Of a stretch of 64,000 bases of DNA, positions 49,901 to 62,035 are shown in pieces (position 1 is the stretch's first letter; each line of letters starts with the position of its first letter). Origin of the DNA: Antedon mediterranea (lineage: Eukaryota > Echinodermata > Crinoidea > Comatulida > Antedonidae). Below the pieces are notes generated by a model, which had not been told where the DNA came from, searched no databases, and saw only the letters and a list, made by a program, of their open reading frames with translations. The stretch covers positions 9,550,001 to 9,614,000 of the forward strand of contig NC_092679.1 of the NCBI RefSeq assembly GCF_964355755.1, given 5' to 3'. A program made the position numbers and the translations under genes.

Positions 49901-52900
49901 TCTAAAACATCTCCAAATGCGATTTAAAGCTATTTTAAGCACTTTGGTGTTTTTATGTTAACAAGTATTTTCGAAAATCACAAAATGGTCTAAAACGTCT
50001 CCAAATGCGATTTGAAGCTATTTTAAGCACTTTGGTGTTTTTGTGTTAACAAGTTTTTCGAAATGCTCAAAATGGTCTAAAACGTTTACAAATGCGATTT
50101 GAAGCTATTCTGTACACTTTGATGTTTTGTGTGAAAATTTTCTGTCGAAATGCTCAAAATGGTCAAAAACGTTTTTAAATACGATATTAAGCTACTTTGT
50201 GCTCTTTGATGTTTTTGTGTGAAATGTTTTATCGAAATGCTCAAAATGGTCTAAAACGGTTTCTAATGTGATTTCAAGCACTTTGATGTTTTTGTGTAAC
50301 CAAGTTTTTCGAAAATCACAAAATTGTCTAAAACGTCTCCAAATGCGATTTGAAGCTATTCTGTACTCTTTGATGTTTTTATGTTAACAAGTTTTTCGAA
50401 AATCACAAAATGGTCTAAAACGTCTCCAAATGCAATTTTAAGCTATTCTAAGCACTTTGGTGTTTTTATGTTAACAAGTTTTTTTGAAAATCACAAAATG
50501 GTCTAAAACGTCTCTAAATGAGATTTGAAGCTTTTCTGTACACTTTGATGTTTTTATGTTAACAAGTTTTTCGAAAATCACAAAATGGTCTAAAACGTCT
50601 CCAAATGCGATTTTAAGCTATTCTAAGCACTTTGGTGTTTTTATGTTAACAAGTTTTTTTGAAAATCACAAAATGGTCTAAAACGTCTCTAAATGCGATT
50701 TGAAGCGTTTCTGTACACTTTGATGATTTTATGTTAACAACTTTTTTCGAAAATCACAAAATGGTCTAAAATGTCTCCAAATGCGATTTGAAGCTATTCT
50801 AAGCACTTTGGTGTTTTTATGGAAACAATTTTTTTCGAAAATCACAAAATGGTCTAAAACGTCTCCAATAGCGATTTGAAGCTTTTCTGTACACTTTGGT
50901 GTTTTTATGTTAACAAGTTTTTTCGAAAATCACAAAATGGTCTAAAACGTCTCCAATAGTGATTTGAAGCTATTCTGTACACTTTGGTGTTTTTATGTTA
51001 AGTTTTTTCGAAAATCACAAAATGGTCTAAAACGTCTCAAAATGCGATTTGAAGCTATTCTGTACACTTTGATGTTTTTATGTTAACAAGTTTTTTCGAA
51101 AATCACAAAATGGTCTAAAACGTCTACAAATGCAATTTGTAGCTATTCTAAGCACTTTTGTGTTTTTATGTTAACAAGTTTTTTCGAAAATCACAAAATG
51201 GTCTAAAACGTCTGCAAATGCGATTTGAAACTATTCTTAGCCCATTGGTGTTTTTATTTAAACAAATTTTTTCGAAACTCACAAAATGGTCTAAAACGTC
51301 TCCAAATGCGATTTGAAGCTATTTTAAGCACTTTGGTGTTTTTGTGTTAACATGTTTTTCGAAATGCTCAAAATGGTCTAAAACGTTTTTAAACAAGATA
51401 TAAAGCTATTTTGTGCTCTTTGATGTTTTTTTGTGAAAAGTTTTAGCAAAATGCTCAAAATGGTCTAAAACGATTTCTAATGTGATTTTAAGCACTTTGA
51501 TGTTTTTATGTTAACTAGTTTTTTCGAAAATCACAAAATGGTCTAAAACGTCTCCAAATGCGATTTGAAGCTATTTTAAGCACTTAGGTGCTTTTGTGTA
51601 ATCAAGTTTTTTTGAAAATCACAAAAGGGTCTAAAATGTCTCCAAATGTGATTTGAAGCTATTTTAAGCACTTTGGTGTTTTTGTGTTAACAAGTTTTTC
51701 GAAAATCACAAAATTGTCTAAAACGTCTCCAAATGCGATTTGAAGCTATTCTGTACACTTTGATGTTTTTATGTTAACAAGTTTTTTAGAAAATCACAAA
51801 ATGGTCTAAAACATCTCCAAATGCGATTTAAAGCTATTTTAAGCACTTTGGTGTTTTTATGTTAACAAGTTTTTTCGAAAATCACAAAATGGTCTAAAAC
51901 GTCTCCAAATGCGATTTGAAGCTATTTTAAGCACTTTGGTGTTTTTGTGTTAACAAGTTTTTCGAAATGCTCAAAATGGTCTAAAACGTTTCCAAATGCG
52001 ATTTGAAGCTATTCTGTACACTTTGATGTTTTGTGTGAAAATTTTCTGTCGAAATGCTCAAAATGGTCAAAAACGTTTTTAAATACGATATTAAGCTACT
52101 TTGTGCTCTTTGATGTTTTTGTGTGAAATGTTTTATCGAAATGCTCAAAATGGTCTAAAACGGTTTCTAATGTGATTTCAAGCACTTTGATGTTTTTTTG
52201 TAACCAAGTTTTTCGAAAATCACAAAATTGTCTAAAACGTCTCCAAATGCGATTTGAAGCTATTCTGTACACTTTGATGTTTTTATGTTAACAAGTTTTT
52301 CGAAAATCACAAAATGGTCTAAAACGTCTCCAAATGCGATTTGAAGCTATTCTGTACACTTTGATGTTTTTATGTTAACAAGTTTTTCGAAAATCACAAA
52401 ATGGTCTAAAACGTCTCTAAATGCGATTTGAAGCTTTTCTGTACACTTTGATGTTTTTATGTTAACAACTTTTTTCGAAAATCACAAAATGGTCTAAAAT
52501 GTCTCCAAATGCGATTGAAGCTATTCTAAGCACTTTGATGTTTTTATAATAACAAGTTTTTTCGAAAATCACAAAATTGTCTAAAACGTCTCCAAATGCG
52601 ATTTGAAGCTATTCTGTACTCTTTGATGTTTTTATGTTAACACGTTTTTTCGAAAATCACAAAATGGTCTAAAACGTCTCCAAATGCGATTTTAAGCTAT
52701 TCTAAGCACTTTGGTGTTTTTATGTTAACAAGTTTTTTTGAAAATCACAAAATGGTCTAAAACGTCTCTAAATGCGATTTGAAGCTTTTCTGTACACTTT
52801 GATGTTTTTATGTTAACAAGTTTTTTCGAAAATAGCAAAATGGTCTAAAATGTCTCCAAATGCGATTTGAAGCTATTCTAAGCACTTTGGTGTTTTTATG

Positions 52901-55900
52901 AAAACAATTTTTTTCGAAAATCACAAAATGGTCTAAAACGTCTCCAATAGCGATTTGAAGCTTTTCTGTACACTTTGGTGTTTTTATGTTAACAAGTTTT
53001 TTCGAAAATCACAAAATCGTCTAAAACGTCTCCAAATTCGATTTGAAGCTATTTTAAGAACTTTGGTGTTTTTATCTTAACAAGTTTTTTCGAAAATCAC
53101 AAAATGGTCTAAAACGTCTCCAAATGCGATTTGAAGCTATTCTAAGCACTTTGGTGTTTTTATGTTAACAAGTTTTTTCAAAAATCACAAAACGGTCTAA
53201 AACGTCTCCAAATGCGATTTGAAGCTATTCTGTACACTTTGATGTTTTTATGTTAACAAGTTTTTTCAAAAATCACAAAATGGTCTAAAACGTTTCCAAA
53301 TGCGATTTGAAGCTATTCTGTACACTTTGATGTTTTGTGTGAAAATTTTCTGTCGAAATGCTCAAAATGGTCATAAACGTTTTTAAATACGATATTAAGC
53401 TACTTTGTGCTCTTTGATGTTTTTGTGTGAAAAGTTTTATCGAAATGCTCAAAATGGTCTAAAACGGTTTCTAATGTGATTTCAAGCACTTTGATGTTTT
53501 TGTGTAACCAAGTTTTTCGAAAATCACAAAATTGTCTAAAACGTCTCCAAATGCGATTTGAAGCTATTCTGTACACTTTGATGTTTTTATGTTAACAAGT
53601 TTTTTCGAAAATCACAAAAGAGTCTAAAATATCTCGAAATGCGATTTGAAGCTATTCTAAGCACTTTGGTGTTTTTATGTTAACAAGTTTTTTCGAAATC
53701 ACAAAATGGTCTAAAATGTCTCCAAATGCGATTTGAAGCTAATCTTAGCACATTGGTGTTTTTATGTTAACAAGTTTTTTCGAAAATCACAAAATGGTCT
53801 AAAACGACTCCAAATGCGATTTGAAGCTATTCTGTATACTTTGGTGTTTTTATGTTAACAAGTTTTTTCGAAAATCACAAAATGGTCTAGAACGTCTCCA
53901 AATGCGATTTGAAGCTATTCTAAGCACTTTGGTGTTTTTATGTTAACAAGTTTTTTCGAAAATCACAAAATGGTCTAAAACGTCTCCAATAGCGATTTGA
54001 AGCTTTTCTGTACACTTTGGTGTTTTTATGTTAACAAGTTTTTTCGAAAATCACAAAATGGTCTAAAACGTCTCCAAATGCGATTTGAAGCTATTCTGTA
54101 CACTTTGATGTTTTTATGTTAACAAGTTTTTTCGAAAATCATAAAATGGTCTAAAACGTTTCCAAATGCGATTTGAAGCTATTCTGTACACCTTGATGTT
54201 TTGTGTGAAAATTTTCTGTCGAAATGCTCAAAATGGTCAAAAACGTTTTTAAATACGATATTAAGCTACTTTGTGCTCTTTGATGTTTTTGTGTGAAATG
54301 TTTTATCGAAATGCTCAAAATGGTCTAAAACGGTTTCTAATGTGATTTCAAGCACTTTGATGTTTTTGTGTAACCAAGTTTTTCGAAAATCACAAAATTG
54401 TCTAAAACGTCTCCAAATGCGATTTTAAGCTATTCTAAGCACTTTGGTGTTTTTATGTTAACAAGTTTTTTTGAAAATCACAAAATGGTCTAAAACGTCT
54501 CTAAATGCGATTTGAAGCTTTTCTGTACACTTTAATGTTTTTATGTTTAACAACTTTTTTCGAAAATCACAAAATGGTCTAAAATGTCTCCAAATGCGAT
54601 TTGAAGCTATTCTAAGCACTTTGGTGTTTTTATGGAAACAATTTTTTTCGAAAATCACAAAATGGTCTAAAACGTCTCCAATAGCGATTTGAAGCTTTTC
54701 TGTACACTTTGGTGTTTTTATGTTAACAAGTTTTTTCGAAAATCACAAAATGGTCTAAAACGTCTCCAAATGCGATTTGAATCTAATCTGTACACTTTGA
54801 TGTTTTTATGTTAACAAGTTTTTTCGAAAATCACAAAATGGTCTAAAACGTTTCCAAATGCGATTTGAAGCTATTCTGTACACTTTGATGTTTTGTGTGA
54901 AAATTTTCTGTCGAAATGCTCAAAATGGTCAAAAACGTTTTTAAATACGATATTAAGCTACTTTGTGCTCTTTGATGTTTTTGTGTGAAATGTTTTATCG
55001 AAATGCTCAAAATGGTCTAAAACGGTTTCTAATGTGATTTCAAGCACTTTGATGTTTTTGTGTAACCAAGTTTTTCGAAAATCACAAAATTGTCTAAAAC
55101 GTCTCCAAATGTGATTTGAAGCTATTCTGTACTCCTTGATGTTTTTATGTTAACAAGTTTTTCGAAAATCACAAAATGGTCTAAAACGTCTCCAAATGCG
55201 ATTTTAAGCTATTCTAACCACTTTGGTGTTTTTATGTTAACAAGTTTTTTTGAAAATCACAAAATGGTCTAAAACGTCTCTAAATGAGATTTGAAGCTTT
55301 TCTGTACACTTTGATGTTTTTATGTTACCAAGTTTTTTCGAAAATCACAAAATGGTCTAAAACGTCTCCAATAGCGATTTTAAGCTATTCTGTACACTTT
55401 GATGTTTTTATGTTAACAAGTTTTTCGAAAATCACAAAATGGTCTAAAACGTCTCCAAATGCGATTTTAAGCTATTCTAAGCACTTTGGTGTTTTTATGT
55501 TAACAAGTTTTTTTGAAAATCACAAAATGGTCTAAAACGTCTCTAAATGCGATTTGAAGCTTTTCTGTACACTTTGATGTTTTTATGTTAACAACTTTTT
55601 TCGAAAATCACAAAATGGTCTAAAATGTCTCCAAATGCGATTTGAAGCTATTCTAAGCACTTTGGTGTTTTTATGGAAACAATTTTTTTCGAAAATCACA
55701 AAATGGTCTAAAACGTCTCCAATAGCGATTTGAAGCTTTTCTGTACACTTTGGTGTTTTTATGTTAACAAGTTTTTTCGAAAATCACAAAATGGTCTAAA
55801 ACGTCTCCAAATGCGATTTGAAGCTAATCTGTACACTTTGATGTTTTTATGTTAACAAGTTTTTTCGAAAATCACAAAATGGTCTAAAACGTTTCCAAAT

Positions 55901-58900
55901 GCGATTTGAAGCTTTTCTTTACACTTTGGTGTTTTTATGTTAACAAGTTTTTTCGAAAATCACAAAATGGTCTAAAACGTCTCCAAATGCGATTTGAAGC
56001 TATTCTGTACACTTTGATGTTTTTATGTTAACAAGTTTTTTCGAAGATCACAAAATGGTCTAAAACGTCTACAAATGCAATTTGAAGCTATTCTAAGCAC
56101 TTTTGTGTTTTTATGTTAACAAGTTTTTTCGAAAATCACAAAATGGTCTAAAACGTCTGCAAATGCGATTTTAAACTTTTCTTAGCACATTGGTGTTTTT
56201 ATTTAAACAAATTTTTTCGAAACTCACAAAATGGTCTAAAACGTCTCCAAATGCGATTTGAAGCTATTTTAAGCACTTTGGTGTTTTTGTGTTAACAAGT
56301 TTTTCGAAATGCTCAAAATGGTCTAAAACGTTTTTAAACACGATATTAAGCTATTTTGTGCTCTTTGATGTTTTTTTGTGAAAAGTTTTAGCAAAATGCT
56401 CAAAATGGTCTAAAACGATTTCTAATGTGATTTTAAGCACTTTGATGTTAACTAGTTTTTTCGAAAATCACAAAATGGTCTAAAACGTCTCCAAATGCGA
56501 TTTGAAGCTATTTTAAGCACTTAGGTGCTTTTGTGTAACCAAGTTTTTTTGAAAATCACAAAAGGGTCTAAAATGTCTCCAAATGTGATTTGAAGCTATT
56601 TTAAGCACTTTGGTGTTTTTGTGTTAACAAGTTTTTCGGAAATCACAAAATTGTCTAAAACGTCTCCAAATGCGATTTGAAGCTATTCTGTACACTTTGA
56701 TGTTTTTATGTTAACAAGTTTTTTAGAAAATCACAAAATGGTCTAAAACATCTCCAAATGCGATTTAAAGCTATTTTAAGCACTTTGGTGTTTTTATGTT
56801 AACAAGTTTTTTCGAAAATCACAAAATGGTCTAAAACGTCTCCAAATGCGATTTGAAGCTATTTTAAGCACTTTGGTGTTTTTGTGTTAACAAGTTTTTC
56901 GAAATGCTCAAAATGGTCTAAAACGTTTCCAAATGCGATTTGAAGCTATTCTGTACACTTTGATGTTTTTATGTTAACAAGTTTTTCGAAAATCACAAAA
57001 TGGTCTAAAACGTCTCCAAATGCGATTTTAAGCTATTCTAAGCACTTTGGTGTTTTTATGTTAACAAGTTTTTTTGAAAATCACAAAATGGTCTAAAACG
57101 TCTCTAAATGCGATTTGAAGCTTTTCTGTACACTTTGATGTTTTTATGTTAACAACTTTTTTCGAAAATCACAAAATGGTCTAAAATGTCTCCAAATGCG
57201 ATTTGAAGCTATTCTAAGCACTTTGGTGTTTTTATGGAAACAATTTTTTTCGAAAATCACAAAATGGTCTAAAACGTCTCCAATAGCGATTTGAAGCTTT
57301 TCTGTACACTTTGGTGTTTTTATGTTAACAAGTTTTTTCGAAAATCACAAAATGGTCTAAAACGTCTCCAAATGCGATTTGAAGCTATTCTGTACTCTTT
57401 GATGTTTTTATGTTAACAAGTTTTTCGAAAATCACAAAATGGTCTAAAACGTCTCCAAATGCGATTTTAAGCTATTCTAAGCACTTTGGTGTTTTTATGT
57501 TAACAAGTTTTTTTGAAAATCACAAAATGGTCTAAAACGTCTCTAAATGAGATTTGAAGCTTTTCTGTACACTTTGATGTTTTTATGTTAACAAGTTTTT
57601 TCGAAAATCACAAAATGGTCTAAAATGTCTCCAAATGCGATTTGAAGCTATTCTAAGCACTTTGGTGTTTTTATGGAAACAATTTTTTTCGAAAATCACA
57701 AAATGGTCTAAAACGTCTCCAAATGCGATTTGAAGCTAATCTGTACACTTTGATGTTTTTATGTTAACAAGTTTTTTCGAAAATCACAAAATGGTCTAAA
57801 ACGTTTCAAAATGCTATTTGAAGCTTTTCTTTACACTTTGGTGTTTTTATGTTAACAAGTTTTTTCGAAAATCACAAAATGGTCTAAAACGTCTCCAAAT
57901 GCGATTTGAAGCTATTCTAAGCACTTTGATGTTTTTATGTTAACAAGTTTTTTCGAAAATCACAAAATGGTCTAAAACGTCTCCAATAGCGATTTTAAGC
58001 TATTCTGTACTCTTTGATGTTTTTATGTTAACAAGTTTTTCGAAAATCACAAAATGGTCTAAAACGTCTCCAAATGCGATTTTAAGCTATTCTAAGCACT
58101 TTGGTGTTTTTATGTTAACAAGTTTTTTTGAAAATCACAAAATGGTCTAAAACGTCTCTAAATGCGATTTGAAGCTTTTCTGTACACTTTGATGTTTTTA
58201 TGTTAACAACTTTTTTCGAAAATCACAAAATGGTCTAAAATGTCTCCAAATGCGATTTGAAGCTATTCTAAGCACTTTGGTGTTTTTATGGAAACAATTT
58301 TTTTCGAAAATCACAAAATGGTCTAAAACGTCTACAAATGCAATTTGAAGCTATTCTAAGCACTTTTGTGTTTTTATGTTAACAAGTTTTTTTGAAAATC
58401 ACAAAATGGTCTAAAGCGTCTGCAAATGCGATTTTAAACTATTCTTAGCACATTGGTGTTTTTATTTAAACACATTTTTTCGAAACTCACAAAATGGTCT
58501 AAAACGTCTCCAAATGCGATTTGAAGCTATTTTAAGCACTTTGGTGTTTTTGTGTTAACAAGTTTTTCGAAATGCTCAAAATGGTATAAAACGTTTTTAA
58601 ACACGATATTAAGCTATTTTGTGCTCTTTGATGTTTTTTTGTGAAAAGTTTTAGCAAAATGCTCAAAATGGTCTAAAACGATTTCTAATGTGATTTCTAA
58701 AGCGTCTGCAAATGCGATTTTAAACTATTCTTAGCACATTGGTGTTTTTATTTAAACACATTTTTTCGAAACTCACAAAATGGTCTAAAACGTCTCCAAA
58801 TGCGATTTGAAGCTATTTTAAGCACTTTGGTGTTTTTGTGTTAACAAGTTTTTCGAAATGCTCAAAATGGTATAAAACGTTTTTAAACACGATATTAAGC

Positions 58901-61900
58901 TACTTTGTGCTCTTTGATGTTTTTGTGTGAAATGTTTTATCGAAATGCTCAAAATGGTCTAAAATGTCTCCAAATGTGATTTGAAGCTATTTTAAGCACT
59001 TTGGTGTTTTTGTGTTAACAAGTTTTTCGGAAATCACAAAATTGTCTAAAACGTCTCCAAATGCGATTTGAAGCTATTCTGTACACTTTGATGCTTTTAT
59101 GTTAACAAGTTTTTTAGAAAATCACAAAATGGTCTAAAACATCTCCAAATGCGATTTAAAGCTATTTTAAGCACTTTGGTGTTTTTATGTTAACAAGTTT
59201 TTTCGAAAATCACAAAATGGTCTAAAACGTCTCCAAATGCGATTTGAAGCTATTTTAAGCACTTTGGTGTTTTTGTGTTAACAAGTTTTTCGAAATGCTC
59301 AAAATGGTCTAAAACGTTTCCAAATGCGATTTGAAGCTATTCTGTACACTTTGATGTTTTTATGTTAACAATTTTTTTCGAAAATCACAAAATGGTCTAA
59401 AACGTCTCCAAATGTGATTTGAAGCTATTCTGTACACTTTGATGTTTTTATGTTAGCAAGTTTTTTCGAAAATCACAAAATGGTCTAAAACGTCTACAAA
59501 TGCGATTTGAAGCTAATCTGTACACTTTGATGTTTTTATGTTAACAAGTTTTTTCGAAAATCACAAAATGGTCTAAAACGTTTCCAAATGCGATTTGAAG
59601 CTATTCTGTACACTTTGATGTTTTGTGTTAAAATTTTCTGTCGAAATGCTCAAAATGGTCAAAAACGTTTTTAAATACGATATTAAGCTACTTTGTGCTC
59701 TTTGATGTTTTTGTGTGAAATGTTTTATCGAAATGCTCAAAATGGTCTAAAACGGTTTCTAATGTGATTTCAAGCACTTTGATGTTTTTGTGTAACCAAG
59801 TTTTTCGAAAATCACAAAATTGTCTAAAACGTCTCCAAATGCGATTTGAAGCTATTCTGTACACTTTGATGTTTTTATGTTAACAAGTTTTTCGAAAATC
59901 ACAAAATGGTCTAAAACGTCTCCAAATGCGATTTGAAGCTATTCTGTACACTTTGATGTTTTTATGTTAACAAGTTTTTCGAAAATCACAAAATGGTCTA
60001 AAACGTCTCTAAATGCGATTTGAAGCTTTTCTGTACACTTTGATGTTTTTATGTTAACAACTTTTTTCGAAAATCACAAAATGGTCTAAAATGTCTCCAA
60101 ATGCGATTTGAAGCTATTCTAAGCACTTTGATGTTTTTATGTTAACAAGTTTTTTCGAAAATCACAAAATGGTCTAAAACGTCTCCAATAGCGATTTTAA
60201 GCTATTCTGTACACTTTGATGTTTTTATGTTAACAACTTTTTTCGAAAATCACAAAATGGTCTAAAATGTCTCCAAATGCGATTTGAAGCTATTCTAAGC
60301 ACTTTGGTGTTTTTATGGAAACAATTTTTTTCGAAAATCACAAAATGGTCTAAAACGTCTCCAATAGCGATTTGAAGCTTTTCTTTACACTTTGGTGTTT
60401 TTATGTTAACAAGTTTTTTCGAAAATCACAAAATGGTCTAAAACGTCTCCAAATGCGATTTGAAGCTATTCTGTACACTTTGATGTTTTTATGTTAACAA
60501 GTTTTTTCGAAGATCACAAAATGGTCTAAAACGTCTACAAATGCAATTTGAAGCTATTCTAAGCACTTTTGTGTTTTTATGTTATTAAGTTTTTTCGAAA
60601 ATCACAAAATGGTCTAAAACGTCTGCAAATGCGATTTTAAACTATTCTTAGCACATTGGTGTTTTTATTTAAACAAATTTTTTCGAAACTCACAAAATGG
60701 TCTAAAACGTCTCCAAATGCGATTTGAAGCTATTTTAAGCACTTTGGTGTTTTTGTGTTAACAAGTTTTTCGAAATGCTCAAAATGGTCTAAAACGTTTT
60801 TAAACACGATATTAAGCTATTTTGTGCTCTTTGGTGTTTTTTTGTGAAAAGTTTTAGCAAAATGCTCAAAATGGTCTAAAACGATTTCTAATGTGATTTT
60901 AAGCACTTTGATGTTTTTATGTTAACTAGTTTTTTCGAAAATCACAAAATGGTCTAAAACGTCTCCAAATGCGATTTGAAGCTATTTTAAGCACTTAGGT
61001 GCTTTTGTGTAACCAAGTTTTTTTGAAAATCACAAAAGGGTCTAAAATGTCTCCAAATGTGATTTGAAGCTATTTTAAGCACTTTGGTGTTTTTGTGTTA
61101 ACAAGTTTTTCGGAAATCACAAAATTGTCTAAAACGTCTCCAAATACGATTTGAAGCTATTCTGTACACTTTGATGTTTTTATGTTAACAAGTTTTTTAG
61201 AAAATCACAAAATGGTCTAAAACATCTCCAAATGCGATTTAAAGCTATTTTAAGCACTTTGGTGTTTTTATGTTAACAAGTTTTTTTGAAAATCACAAAA
61301 TGGTCTAAAACGTCTCCAAATGCGATTTGAAGCTATTTTAAGCACTTTGGTGTTTTTGTGTTAACAAGTTTTTCGAAATGCTCAAAATGGTCTAAAACGT
61401 TTCCAAATGCGATTTGAAGCTATTCTGTACACTTTGATGTTTTGTGTGAAAATTTTCTGTCGAAATGCTCAAAATGGTCAAAAACGTTTTTAAATACGAT
61501 ATTAAGCTACTTTGTGCTCTTTGATGTTTTTGTGTGAAATGTTTTATCGAAATGCTCAAAATGGTCTAAAACGGTTTCTAATGTGATTTCAAGCACTTTG
61601 ATGTTTTTGTGTAACCAAGTTTTTCGAAAATCACAAAATGGTCTAAAACGTCTCTAAATGTGATTTGAAGCTTTTCTGTACACTTTGATGTTTTTATGTT
61701 AACAACTTTTTTCGAAAATCACAAAATGGTCTAAAATGTCTCCAAATGCGATTTGAAGCTATTCTGTACACTTTGATGTTTTTATGTTAACAAGTTTTTC
61801 GAAAATCACAAAATGGTCTAAAACGTCTCTAAATGCGATTTGAAGCTTTTCTGTACACTTTAATGTTTTTATGTTAACAACTTTTTTCGAAAATCACAAA

Positions 61901-62035
61901 ATGGTCTAAAATGTCTCCAAATGCGATTTGAAGCTATTCTAAGCACTTTGATGTTTTTATGTTAACAAGTTTTTTCGAAAATCACAAAATGGTCTAAAAC
62001 GTTTCAAAATGCGATTTGAAGCTTTTCTTTACACT
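46915..62035. repeat. 15,553-bp tandem duplication, copy 2
   Basis: It directly follows copy 1. Noticed differences are ACGTCTCC versus CCGTCTCC (copy 1, 31,933), GCGATTTAAAG versus GTGATTTAAAG (34,366), AAGTATTTTCG versus AAGTTTTTTCG (near 49,966), GATGTTTT versus GATGGTTT (41,585), and GTACTC versus GTACAC (58,008). Near 61,640 about 438 bp, five monomers, are missing relative to copy 1, and the offset falls to 15,115 to the end. Similarity ends at 62,036, where TTTGGTG replaces TTTAGTG. Confidence 0.92.
61416..61666 (+). repeat. V cassette with chimeric V3
   Basis: V1 and V2 are normal, but the third monomer passes from the V3 left end (CAAGCACTTTGATG, GTGTAACCAAG) into a standard right end (AAAATGGTC, then TCTCTAAATGTGATTTG) instead of V3 AAATTGTC and TCTCCAAATGCG. 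The switch lies within TTTTCGAAAATCACAAAAT. It is the breakpoint of the 438-bp loss relative to copy 1 (46,080-46,537). Confidence 0.87.
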
